Positions 23,960 through 34,730 of a stretch of DNA of 64,000 bases are shown here, in pieces. The DNA comes from Paramecium tetraurelia (taxonomy: Eukaryota > Ciliophora > Oligohymenophorea > Peniculida > Parameciidae): positions 233,635 through 297,634 of the forward strand of contig NW_001799333.1 in the NCBI RefSeq assembly GCF_000165425.1, given 5' to 3'. The position numbers were made by a program, and so were the translations under genes. The notes under the pieces were generated by a model, which saw only the letters and a list, made by a program, of their open reading frames with translations, searched no databases and had not been told where the DNA came from. Every line of letters begins with the position of its first letter. Positions within the stretch are counted from its first letter, which is position 1.

Positions 23960-24828
23960 TCATTCATTTTCCATATCCATCTCTTAATCAATCAAATTTA
24001 AAGCAAACTTCTAGGCATCAATTATTTCTTATAAAGACCAAGGAATCTTACATTTAGAATTTTTCAATATTGACTATTCCATTTTCAATCTTATAAAATT
24101 TCTAAAATATTCCTCGTCATCATTTTTAGCACTATTCATCTAAAAATCCTTTAAGGCTTCCTCATACATTCTTGAACAAAACTTTATAAACTTTAGTAGC
24201 TTGTAACTCATTTCTTCTTGGACTTCTCTAACGAAATGGTTGAGAATGTAATCTTTGATCTCTGATCTAAAACTTTTGGATTTCAAAATTGTTCTAATGT
24301 AGGGCTAGTTGAATGACTTAAAGCCGGATTAATAATTAATGACCCCTATTTACATTTTCCTCTAATAGTAATTTAAACTTACTTTTAAGGATGAATAAAA
24401 TATTTTAGGTCTTTATTCATTTTCAAAGAGAGCTCTTTGAAATAAGCCTCATAGAAATCAATTTACTATTGAGTTTACTTCTTTTTTTTACTAATTTTCA
24501 ACTAATTCTAATAAAACTTCTGTTCTGCTTTCTTAAAGGCCTTCTTGAACACTAACTTTTGCTTCTCCTCGACTCTTTTGTGGTTTAAGGCGGATTTTCT
24601 GGTGTACATTTCGTGTGTCAATCGTTCTTCATCATTCAATTTTTATAATTCCTAGTCTGTAGATAGAAGTCCTTATTAAGCATTATTGAGTTAATGAAAA
24701 AAAGGGCTATTCTTTTTCATCTGTTCGTAGATATCTGGATTATTGTTCTCTAATTAGGATAGCATAGCTTGCGATTCTTCATCTGGTGTATCTATAATTT
24801 AAGGTGTAATTTTTGATACGTAATCCAT
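23960..24828 (-). CDS. Hypothetical protein, 281 aa, helical
   Basis: One 23-nt intron (gtaagt...ttagag) gives 281 residues from ATG 24828 to TGA 23960-23962. The N-terminal half is acidic then strongly basic (KAFKKAEQKFYQNQ, KISKKKK), predicted helical. The C-terminal half is helical and ends DQEMDMENE. No membrane segment or known domain is recognised. It is convergent with the polyQ gene. The model closes in frame, so it is a real gene of unknown function. Confidence 0.8.
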
Positions 24829-25859
24829 TTTCTTTTTTAATTATATTAATTGTTTTGTGTTTTTGCACACATTTTTAAAAGCCTAGAAATTTTAATAGAA
24901 GATATACTGTACAACTTTAATAGTGGATTTAAAATATGAAATTCACAATCAAATTAATATGCATTGACCAAATTTTAAGCTTATTTAATTTAAAAAGAGA
25001 AATCTAATAATTACATAAAGGAATTCAAAGTTTAGAGTTACACTATCCAAAATAATTATTGTTAAAAATAGACAAGTGATTCCATAGAGAAACAGAAAGA
25101 AAAATAAAAGAGGACTAATTTAATTAAAATAATATTTCATAGGGAGATTGAATTTTGCTTAAAGTACAAGTCAATCAAAATATAAAAAAATTTATTTTAT
25201 ATGTAAAGAATATAAAATTAACAGTTAATTTTAGTCTATTTTTATTTTTTTAGAAGATAAAGTTATTAAAGAATTTATTTAGTGGAATTTAAATAAATGA
25301 AAATAATGATTCCTATGTTCTTTGTATTTTAGTATAATTATTAAATCGAAAAGAATATTATTCAGCTAAATAAAGATTTTATTGAATATATTTGTCTATT
25401 AAAATATCATTTATTTCTTATTCTTTAGGCCTAAATATTTAGAAGTTATTTCTAAAAGATGACTCATTAATAAACTATATCATGTCTTAATCTTGATTGA
25501 CCAAGATATTATTTAGGTGAAATACTTTTAAAATTTATAAGTTATTACTCTTAAAAGTCTATTTCTTTTTAATATTAAAAAGGTAAACATAATCAAGATA
25601 ATAATCAATCTTCATTGTATTTCTAAGCAAACGAAGTTTTTGATAATAGGTACTCTTTAAGACTTTGAGGTTACTTTGTATTTCAATTAAATTAATACTA
25701 AATAAAAATTATATAAAAATTTGAAATATTCCGTTCTCACTTTATTTTTACAAAAGTTATAATATAATTTCTCAAGTCCAAAGTCTAAAATTCAATTATT
25801 TTATATACTAATTCTTGGATTATTAATATATTTAGCAGTTAATATATAAAAAATTATGA
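24829..25859. other. Long intergenic region with one possible ORF
   Basis: About 1 kb, AT-rich. The only candidate is the minus-strand open frame at 25175-25615 listed separately. The remaining sequence (24829-25174 and 25616-25859) shows no coding pattern. Confidence 0.5.
25175..25615 (-). CDS. Possible gene or gene remnant, 146 codons
   Basis: An open frame of 147 codons from ATG 25615 to TGA 25175-25177; the same frame stays open upstream for about 60 more codons without an ATG, reading NLKVLKSTYYQKLRLLRN. The N-terminal half looks protein-like; the last third is Asn/Phe/Lys/Ile-rich as in noncoding AT-rich DNA. It could be the decayed end of a gene or a gene with an unseen first exon. 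Confidence 0.3.
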
Positions 25860-26448
25860 TCATAGCATTTATCTAATTTCGCAAAGTTGCCCCCTGAAGT
25901 CTTCACTCATTTTATCAAGTGCATTTTTGATAGTCTAATTCACAACGATTAATAATTAGTCATTAAATTCTGCATTTGGATCAGTTCCCAATTTATCATC
26001 AATGCTACGAACTATTTATTATGATCCTTCTCTTAATTTTGCCTCATACCACCTACTGGTAGAATTGAATATTACCTGTACAAACAATTAATAGAGGATT
26101 CTAAATCTTTAATTCTCAAATCTACTTATTAAACCTCTAATTATGGCTTTTAGGGCATCGATTCTATTTCTCTTAATTTTCTTTCAGCACATCTTTCCTA
26201 TAAGATTTATGAATATTTATTACAAGTCTTCCTTATTTCTATTCATTAACATCCTGTTTCTTTTAAACTTGTTTAACATTGGCTTCAGTTCTTTAGATTG
26301 ATGGAATGTATTCAATCATTTGTAATAGAGGGAGTAGAGCATCTTATTATAAATTTACTCTATTTAAATCAGCTATAAAATATTGATTATATTGAATACA
26401 TTCAAATTTATCTATTCTTGCCTCAATTGATTAGTCTATGTCACTCAT
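25860..26448 (-). CDS. Hypothetical coiled-coil protein, 179 aa
   Basis: Introns of 26 nt and 23 nt give 179 residues that close exactly in frame. The protein is helical throughout: a first part around NRVNLQQDALLPLLQMIEY, a middle coiled coil (ERCAERKLREIESMPQ, QVDLRIKDLESSINCLY) and a C-terminal helix ending DKMSEDFRGQLCEIRQML. There are no membrane segments or known motifs. It is probably a small cytoskeletal or complex-forming protein; function unknown. Confidence 0.78.
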
Positions 26449-27476
26449 TTTAACGGATTAATTGATTATTTTATTTTTTATAATTATATAAATCACTTTA
26501 ATTTGAGAAATGCTATAATGATGACTTATTTATATTAAATCAGCATCACATCTGTTATTATACCCCTATGCATTATTAAATGGACTCCTTGATTTGGATG
26601 GCTAAGATACATAAATGTTTAACTAAGGAAATTTCATCAAACTATTCATTTTAATAGTTAGAATGGGTTATTTTAATTGGACTACTGAATATTAATTCAT
26701 GGAATATCTAATAATTATAAACTAACACTATTGAATTAAGATAATTATTAGGAGAAGTTTTATTTTATTTTTGCAATTAATTATTAGCATGGAATCTCAA
26801 TATTTTACATGAATATAATGCAATTGCTATAATATATATCAAATATGACCTAAAATATATAAAAGTATTTTATCATTAAAAAAGTTTTAGTTTTCTCAAA
26901 TATATTTCGATCAAGAAGAAGATTAAGAATAAATTATATCAATCAATCGTATCATCATAAACTGCAAATTATTTAAGAAAATTTGTATAATTTATTGAAT
27001 TGCATTTAGATAATAATAATAAAGCTATATAGATTAATAAGGGTCTAACACTTGCACACTAAATAGAAAGACAATTTTGAAACGAGAATATGAATATAGA
27101 ATTCTAACTTTAATGATTTCTTAAAATTTATTTTAATTGTTGTAGAGCAGGGAATGACCATTATAGAATTAATGAATACTCATTTCATCCTCCTGAAACT
27201 ACTTTGTCAGATGATTATAATTGATAGTACCATAAATGATAGACTCTTAATTAGTTGAAAGCTAACTAAAATAAATTGAAAAAAAAGATATAATGAAAAT
27301 AATAGTAAATAATGGAGGCTTAAATACATTTTCTCTTCAGTTTTAGTTCCTTTGATTATTTAGGTGTATAATTTATCAAATAGAAATTAAAGTTATCAAA
27401 AATATTTGAATTCACTCTTTACAAATGCACTTTGATTCGATTTAATTTTTTCGAGAATGTAAAGTGTTAAGGTCTT
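26449..27476. other. About 1 kb with decayed-looking plus-strand coding fragments
   Basis: No complete gene is found. On the plus strand, separate frames show protein-like pieces: LLLYPYALLNGLLDLDGQ (near 26550-26600), SRRRLRINYINQSYHHKL (near 26915-26970), RINEYSFHPPETTLSDDYN (near 27165-27220) and MKIIVNNGGLNTF (near 27296-27335). They cannot be joined by GT-AG introns without frame breaks, so this is possibly a pseudogene. In addition, an in-frame upstream ATG at 27312 would extend the ubiquitin-like gene. Confidence 0.35.
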
Positions 27477-27860
27477 ATGCAATCCAGAAATGAAGCTTCA
27501 CAACAATATAAGGAATAGTTAGAATTAGTAATGACAGAGGATATTAAAGGAATATTGATAGAATATAAAAATAATATTAAAAATAATAAAATGAATGACA
27601 TAAAAAAGCTGTACTGCAGATTTGTAACAGGAATGACTGTTGAATTGGATATCAAACAGGATACAAGAACTGTATTATAATTGAAGCAACAGCTTGCCGA
27701 GATTATTAATTTAACTTCAGATAGGTTATATATTGGATTTGAAACCTCGCTTTTGGAAGATAATGATTATCTGAGGGACAAAGGAATAACAGATTGTGAT
27801 ACTGTTCATGTTATCACCTCTTAGTTGACTGAAAAAATTTGTTATAGAAATTAAAAATGA
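27477..27860 (+). CDS. Ubiquitin-like domain protein
   Basis: An intronless 128-codon frame. After an N-terminal helix (MQSRNEASQQYKEQLELVM) comes a ubiquitin-like fold of about 75 residues: KLYCRFVTGMTVELDIKQDT, VLQLKQQLAEIINL, and LLEDNDYLRDKGITDCDTVH, which follows the ubiquitin pattern LEDGRTLSDYNIQKESTLH. There is no C-terminal Gly-Gly, so it is not expected to be conjugated. Domains like this occur in proteasome shuttles, co-chaperones and ligase partners. The start at 27477 is the first ATG close to the domain; an upstream in-frame ATG at 27312 would add 55 less convincing residues. An F-box-like and a cullin-like gene follow on the same strand. Confidence 0.75.
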
Positions 27861-28067
27861 GATTATGATAGTTCATTTAAATATTTTCTATATATTTTGT
27901 GTAAATTTTCTTTTTATTGGATTTTGTGTGATGGATAGTTATTCATTCTATATAGGATTTTAAATTGTGAACTATCATCATTTTGCAGTATGTATCAGAT
28001 ATTAAATTCTCTTAATGAATATTAAAAAATTATCGATCAATAATTTACATATATATAAAAATTATAG

Positions 28068-28468
28068 ATGGATCTAAAGGATTAAAATTTTCAATCAGAA
28101 ACTAATTTAGAAATATCTACCAATAATCTCTATAATTACGAAATATTTAAAAGAATAACATGGTTTTTAAGCCTAAAAGATGTATTAGCTTTGGGAGCAA
28201 CTTCTCGTATTTTAAATGAATTTGTCGAAGTTTCATATTTAATATTTATAGATAGAAACATTATTAATTCTTTGCAGAGAATTACTATAAATAATTTCTC
28301 AAAGATTAACTGGAAATAGCTCTTGAAATTTATTATCCTGATATTATTTAGAGAGATCAAATTCGTTAAACTAATTTTGAGAAATGTTTTTTTGATTGGA
28401 AACTCCAGTTTAAACAAATGTTACAACAGAAGTAAGATATAAAATACATTGATGTAGAAAAGCATTGA
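28068..28468 (+). CDS. F-box-like protein, open frame continues after the TGA
   Basis: A 26-nt intron (gtttca...agatag) gives 124 residues. Residues about 25-60 (YEIFKRITWFLSLKDVLALG, then ATSRILNEF) match the F-box pattern of a short helix, hydrophobic L-x-x-x-D-x-x-x-L core and cysteine/serine-rich third helix, which binds SKP1 in SCF ubiquitin ligases. The downstream part (YKQFLKDQLEIALEIYYPD, NFEKCFFDWKLQFKQM) is typical of small ciliate and plant F-box proteins. The frame ends at TGA 28466-28468 but stays open and coding-like for 51 codons more, to TGA 28622-28624. The F-box call is by pattern only. Confidence 0.5.
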
Positions 28469-28707
28469 AAATTCCATTTTTACTTTGTGAATCAGTATTT
28501 CCAAAACCCATTTTAAAAAGAGAAACAATAGGATTATATTGCGAATCAGAATTCTAAATAATGCTTGCTTAGCGTTTGGAATGGGAATAAAAGGGGTTCG
28601 AAAGTCTGTTTGAGTTTTAAATGATATCAAATGAGGTATTCAAAATATGATTTAAATTAAAGCTAATGAACTAATTAAAATAAAACAAACAATAAATTAT
28701 AGATTCA

Positions 28708-30665
28708 ATGGGTGAAAAATTAGATAAAAATGAGGTACTTAAATCAAGATTTTTAAAATTCAGATGGAATTTATAAAGTGAACCTTTCGAATTTGAATAA
28801 TTGCCTCTATTTAAAGTAGAGTCTAAAAATATATAAACGGAAGAACAGGAAGAAGAAGTGTAATTTGATTAAATTTGCATAATTGATCTTTTAGAATAAT
28901 TGTATTGTTCAGTCGAATGCTATCTGTAGGGATTATATATGTATTTTTCTACATTCATCACCATTAATTCAACAAATAGTGTAGACCTATTGAGTGAATA
29001 CGTCATGTATTGGGAAGCATATAGTAATTCCATTATAGAGTTAAATAGCATAATGTATCCTTTGGAAAACATTGTGAATGAATTGCATAAAAAATACTTT
29101 CCTCAATATCCCCAATATCCTAAATTTTCCATTTGGAGAATAATGAGCTAATTATGGATCAAATATGTAATATTGATATTAATTAAAGATAATTAGAAAT
29201 GAATAATTTTAATAGCTTCTCCTTGAATGCTTCGTAAGAACATTGCAAGCAGAAAGATAGTCTAAGTTTCTTAAAGAATTTGATTAAGGTGTCAATTAAG
29301 ACCTAGGTTTCGCTCCTTCCTTTTAGATAACTTACGAAATTTATGATAATTTTTTACTCAAACAAAAGAACAGCATAAAGGATTAATTTCAGATTGAATC
29401 ATCTCATAAATTTTATACAGAGATAGTGGATTTACTTAGAAATTTTAATAAATCAATTTAAGATCTCTCTATAAATGAAGTATTCTATGTAATAATATAT
29501 AATTAGGTCTCTGTCCATTGGATTGGACATCTAGATTGTTGTTATGAAGAATTTTATGAATAGTTAAGCGAGAGAGTTTAACAAGAGACAAGTTTGTATT
29601 ATGATGAAACTAAATAAGTTTTTGGATCTAATGTAGCTTCTTTTATAGAATTCATGAGATTTGATAAAGAGTAAAATAGATATTCATCATTATTTTAGTT
29701 TTGTATCACAATTTTTACCAGAGCCTTTAATTTTTAAAATTGAAAACTTACAGCATGAACACATCTACACTTATTTATATTATTATTTAGAGCACTCTTA
29801 TCTTTAAAGGTTTATTTAAATTCATAAAGATTAAATTGCTGTTGCATTTAGTAAACAAAAATCAATCACTCCAAATCAAGAAAGAACATCCATCGCATCA
29901 TCAAATTATAACGAAAATTTAGATACTTAATCTGATGCAACATTAAATGATGCTTAAAAATTTTTCAATTTTGCCTTAGAAAATAGTAATTTTGATATAG
30001 ATGAACTTTTGATTAGGAAAAAAAATTAAAATCAAGAACCCTTATTTGAAGTGATAAAAGTAGCTCTCTCTCAGAGGAATCTTGAATAATAAATAGCAGA
30101 ACATGATCAATTTGATTAATTTTAAACTCAAGATTAATTTGAATTTTATAGACCAACAACAATCCAGAGAGCATACTCAAATAATAAATGTAAACTTAAA
30201 TTAAATAGTTTTAGTAAACTGTGATTCAGCAGATGTTCCAGAGGAGATAATTAAAACTGCTAAATAATTTCTATTAAATGATTCTGAATTTTCCAAACTT
30301 TATTAGATTTTCATTGATTATACAAAGCAATTTGATAGAAGCTGGATCTAAGTAATTTAAAAAAATCAAGATATTGAGTTATTAAATAATGAAAGAGAAA
30401 TTCCAAGGGTAATATACTCATCTTAATCTTTTAGGTTCTACAAGATTACCTTTAATACTTTTATTATGTATCCAAAGATTTAACAAAAACTATACTAGAG
30501 GACAATAAAGTTGTAAATGATGAAGATCTAGATGATTTTGAAATGATCCCTAGCCTCTCAAAAAATTCATCAAAATTTAAAAGTATTAAACTAATTTAAT
30601 ATTTAGAAAACTCTGTCTGCATGGAGGTTTATTACTCAGAAGAGGAAGATGAGAATTAAGGATGA
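28708..30665 (+). CDS. Divergent cullin-like protein, N-terminal cullin repeats only
   Basis: Introns of 22, 27, 19, 25 and 26 nt give 612 residues that close in frame. The central part resembles cullin N-terminal repeats: YEEFYEQLSERVQQETSLYY, then DETKQVFGSNVASFIEFM corresponds to the cullin pattern of Y-x-E-S-F...F-Y-T-x-E-S...V-x-E-Y-M, and an upstream helix (PQYPKFSIWRIMSQLWIKYI) fits the preceding repeat. The last 250 residues are Gln/Asn/Ser-rich and acidic, and I see neither the cullin-homology domain that binds the RING protein RBX1 nor a neddylation motif. So it is either a truncated cullin scaffold or a distant helical-repeat protein. It lies 83 bp after the F-box-like open frame. 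Confidence 0.5.
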
Positions 30666-30934
30666 ATTCCAATAACAAATTAGTAATATTGAATCTATTA
30701 ATGTAATTTTACCAATCCATTTTCTCTTTTTAAAATAATAAATTAATTAGTTAGGAGATTTAAATAAATATATTTAAGTAATCAACAATATAATTTCAAC
30801 AACTTTAAATTTCTTATTTCTGAAACAAATCAATATATATGCTAAAAATAGAAAATTTTCATAATATTGAATACTAATTATAAAAAACTAATTAACAATT
30901 CAATATCTTAAATATAAATACAGATTATTTCGAA

Positions 30935-32549
30935 TCAACATATTCCTAGTTTTATTTATTTTAACATTTTTTTGCCGAATTCTGACCGTTCATTTTGTAT
31001 AAAATTAAATTAATTTCTAAACTCATCAAATTCTAATTCAGGATCATTCTCATTGTATGCAAAGGATTCCCAAATTTTACACATTTCACACTTTCTTCCT
31101 TAACTTTCAGTTAGGATTTATGAAAAACTTAAAAGTTTATTTTGTAAATTAGACAGAGCATCTTATTTTTAAGATTTTGTATGAATCATTTTAAATATTT
31201 CACTATTGATGTTATTACCTTGGGATAGTGTATATTGTTTAATAATCGAAATAAATTATTTTAAAGGTTTGAAAACCACTAATAGCACAATAATCTAAAG
31301 AGCTATAGCTATAACTCCTAAAAATATTTAGGTAAAAAATGAATATGTAAAATGAATGAAAGATTTATCTCTTATGACTTGTGATTGACTCTGATAATCT
31401 ATTTTCGTAGTTATATTAGTATATCTTTTATAATTAATATTAATTACACAACTAATGTGAAATTATTCTTTAACACTTCAAGAGAGTAAATGTTTACTTT
31501 CTCCTTTTATAACTTATTTTCTAAAACCAAAATTACTTTGTCCCTTTAATTAGAAAATTAAATCATTTCCTCCCAATCAGTTTGATTAAATCCAGTAATA
31601 TTTTAATCGTATATATAAAAATAGTTCGTTTTATTGATTAATTATTCCATGTTAAAATAGACTACCAAACCATCCTAATCTAATAATAGCACATTATAAG
31701 GAACAGTAGGTATCAATTGGTTACTAACTAATAGTCCTTCTTTGATAATTCCGAACATTTTGTTATCTTTGTATAATGAATTTGTAATTGACATCTCTTT
31801 TATTTGAGATGCAAAGGCATCATTAAGAGGTGAGAAAACAAAACCAGTATTTGAATCGGCTTCAGTTTTATCGATGTGATTTTTGTACCTTCAATATATA
31901 AATTTTATATACCAAAATCTTGTAGTAATATCATAGGCAGGTACTAATAGAGCTGAAGGAAATTGAGCAAAATACTTTGTCGAAGAAATTGATGCTATTT
32001 GGAGCTTACCAGTGAACGGAACATTTATAACTAAGCTATAGTGATTGAGAAATGAAATAAAATCGTTGAGAATGAAGACTTCTTCTTCATTTTACGGCAG
32101 CGTAGTATAATCAGGAACTCCTATAGCATAGTAGCAGAATCTTTGTGATTAGATTAACCTCTTATCATTCAAAAATTCTTGTACCGATACGCAAGAATTC
32201 AATTTTTAATTATTCGCTATATTTTGTTTCTCATTCTCAAAAAAACTATAAAAGTTCTTTATTGACTCTATTTATTTTAGAACTAATAATTATATTTATT
32301 GGAACCTGTTACAAATTTGAATTCAACAATTATTGCAATATTTTAAGCTATAAAACCAATCTAATCTTAATCCTATGATTAAAGTATTTGATTTAACGAA
32401 CTTGAAGAAATTACTGAAAATATTTCTGTTTAAACATAATAATTAATCCAACTAAGTGATAGCACAGCAAGAAGCGTCATCATATTAAATAATATGATTT
32501 GACTTTTCATTGTCAATGATTTAAACTTTTAGGCAATTTTTGCAAACAT
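30935..32549 (-). CDS. Membrane sensor with extracellular Cache-like region
   Basis: Introns of 23, 24 and 23 nt give 514 residues. An N-terminal membrane helix (LFNMMTLLAVLSLSWINYYV) is followed by about 330 residues predicted to be extracellular, with Cache-type features: a long helix, FPSALLVPAYDITTRFWYKN, and NVLLLDQDGLVVYFNMEQ. A second membrane helix (GVIAIALQIIVLLVVF) leads to a short cytosolic tail of about 100 residues (CEMCKIWESFAYNENDPE). Many ciliates have families of such two-helix Cache proteins, thought to sense small ligands. No kinase or cyclase domain is attached. The frame is also open upstream to an ATG at 32735, so the start may lie further out. Confidence 0.8.
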
Positions 32550-33070
32550 GGTAGTAATTGGTGGTTTATTAATTAATATATAAATAAATATTTAATAATC
32601 AAATTATCTACGATTATTATCCTCTAAAATTACTTCTCTAAATATATCAAAATCTTCTTCTAAGAAAATATTTTTATAGGCACAAAATGAATAACAATAA
32701 TATAATGAGTTGAAAATTATGGTGTAATGGGTCATAGATTTTTGAAATAATGCATTATTTTAATAAATTATAATTAAAATTATTCCTTTGAAAAATAATA
32801 ATGTTCAAAAATTCATTTTATAATAATGTCTATATTTTTATTCAAATTTCATTTCTATGAACAAATTATTAAAGAAGAAAAATTTAGTGTATGGATTAGC
32901 GCCCTGTGTATATAGAACTGTAAATCAAGCATTTATATATTAAAGTACAAAACATTAACAAATATATTATTAAACATATTATTAATAAATATATTATTAA
33001 TTAATAATTTCGTAGAATGTATTGATAATTATTGAGTTTGAGTTCATACTAAAGAAGAATCAGATACAAA
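32550..33070. other. Intergenic, with possible 5' extension of the Cache gene
   Basis: 521 bp. The minus-strand frame of the Cache protein stays open to an ATG at 32733-32735, reading FLEEDFDIFREVILEDNNRR, or is interrupted by a possible 24-nt intron (gtgcct...tcttag). The rest (32736-33070) is AT-rich without a gene. Confidence 0.4.
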
Positions 33071-34470
33071 TCACATTATATAGCCATTTTACTAAAATGT
33101 TAATTTTTATAAATAGACTGTCTTAAAATTATGGACTTCAAAAAGGTTTCCAATAATCCCTTTGAATGATCCCAACTTTATTAATTAATTTGTAATAATA
33201 AATGATAAATTTGAAAGTCTTTTCAATAATCTTCTAGCTAGGAGATTGAGAATGAAATAGCTTTTTGATGTAGATTTATCAAACTAGGGTTGAATAATTC
33301 CAATCTTTTAAAGTTCAAATAATTTAATACTACATATGAAATAAAAGGTTTTCTAGGAAAATTCTTAAGAATACAAAATTTTTTAATTATATGATATTGT
33401 CTACTAATTATATAATCATAATGAAACCAATTACAAACCAACTTAAGAAATATATTAGTTAGAAAATTTCTCCACTTGGGTCTTCGTGTCTTTAAGAATC
33501 TAATTTAAGGTTACCAATGATTCTATTTGCAATGAAAAAACTTAAGCAAATATTAGCTTCATTGAGCTTCCCTTTGGTAATGGAGTGGAATCAACTTTTT
33601 ATTATTTTTGTAATTTATTCATATGAACAAAAAATTCTAATGGAGGTGCTTACTTGTTTATCAAATATTGTGTAATTTCTGATAGTTGGAATATGAAATG
33701 CTTGGTATCCTCTATTTTATTTTTTGTTTCTTAACTTTTGGTATAAAAAATTTCAAATTATTCCTGTAATTCTCTTAACCATTTAGCATCTTCTTTTTTT
33801 TATTGTTTCAATTATTCATTTTCTAAAATTAGAGTCTGCATAGTGGACTCCATCTCTTTTAATCTAAAGTCGTTATTTTAATTTTTTTCTAGACTTTATT
33901 CTAAAAATTTAATTTATTCCTAGAGTGCTTGTTCCACATTCATGGCATTTTTCTTACCAATTTCTAATTCTTTAGTGATGCGATTAATCGTGCTCTAATA
34001 CTATTAAATCATAAGATCCTTTTCTTTTTTTAATGCATTGATTGTCTTATCTAATTGATCGATCTACTTTTCTTTTGAATTCATCTTTTCTTTCAAAGCA
34101 GCGTTTTCCATTCTTATTCTAGTTAAGTCATCTCGATTAGGACTAACTGAAGCAATCTGATCAATATGTGATTGTTTAACAGATATCGGAGAAGACTTGA
34201 AGGTCATATAGTATTCTTACCGAATCGATAAGACGAGAGAGCTCAGATTTATTGGGAACTACAGAATTCTATTTTGTTGATTTTCTAGTACTTACATAAC
34301 TCCTTTCAATGCTACTGCTTTTAAAATTACTATTCCCGTAAAGTACAGTCTATTTATTTTGAATCCAATACTAATGCATAAATATCTCTGGCTTAAGCAG
34401 ATAGCTTTTGGCTATGTTAATCAAGTTTTTGTTAATTTTTCTCAATTACTTTAATCAGATCAATATTCAT
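33071..34470 (-). CDS. Coiled-coil protein, 443 aa
   Basis: Introns of 19, 25 and 24 nt give 443 residues. A Ser/Thr-rich region (residues about 45-85) is followed by a continuous coiled coil of about 150 residues (ENAALKEKMNSKEKQIDQL through LQEQFEIFYTK), then a helical C terminus. The third intron (gtttca...aattag, 24 nt) is a multiple of three and contains an in-frame TGA, so its retention would truncate the protein by about 115 residues; the frame beyond is protein-like. No known domain. It diverges from the potassium-channel locus. Confidence 0.8.
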
Positions 34471-34486
34471 TAATTATATAATTAAA
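34471..34486. promoter_or_regulatory. Very short divergent intergenic region
   Basis: If the upstream ATG at 34487 is used, only 16 bp (taattatataattaaa) lie between it and the start of the minus-strand coiled-coil gene. If the channel starts at 34731 the gap is 260 bp. Confidence 0.3.
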
Positions 34487-34712
34487 ATGAGTCATAAAAT
34501 CAAGAATCCAATAGGTTTCAGAGAGGCTGTAAAGAAAATGTTTGTGAATGATGGAATAGACAATTTTATGAAGTCTAAAATCACACATTCATCCACTAAA
34601 GTATTTTTTCTTTGACAATAAATCTAATAAAAGTACTGAAATACTTAAATAATATGATGGTTAAGTTAAATTGGAGTTGAAGCCGAAATCAAAAAGATTG
34701 GATTTTAAATGA
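34487..34712 (+). other. Probable 5' coding segment of the channel, broken frame
   Basis: From ATG 34487 a coding-like frame reads MSHKIKNPIGFREAVKKMF to about 34600, then a protein-like segment continues one base out of register (TEILKQYDGQVKLELKPKSK) up to TGA 34710-34712, which is in frame with the channel. No GT-AG intron resolves both breaks. It may be the real N terminus with sequence errors, or a decayed extension. Confidence 0.4.
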
Positions 34713-34730
34713 AATTATTTATTATTTATA

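Noticed and set aside
28466-28468. TGA as selenocysteine in the F-box-like gene
   Set aside because: No hairpin resembling a SECIS element was recognised downstream, and nothing in the family suggests selenium use.
33336-33626. Plus-strand open frame of 97 codons that reads like a protein
   Set aside because: It lies antisense to the coiled-coil gene 33071-34470, whose model closes in frame with three good introns and has clearer coding bias.
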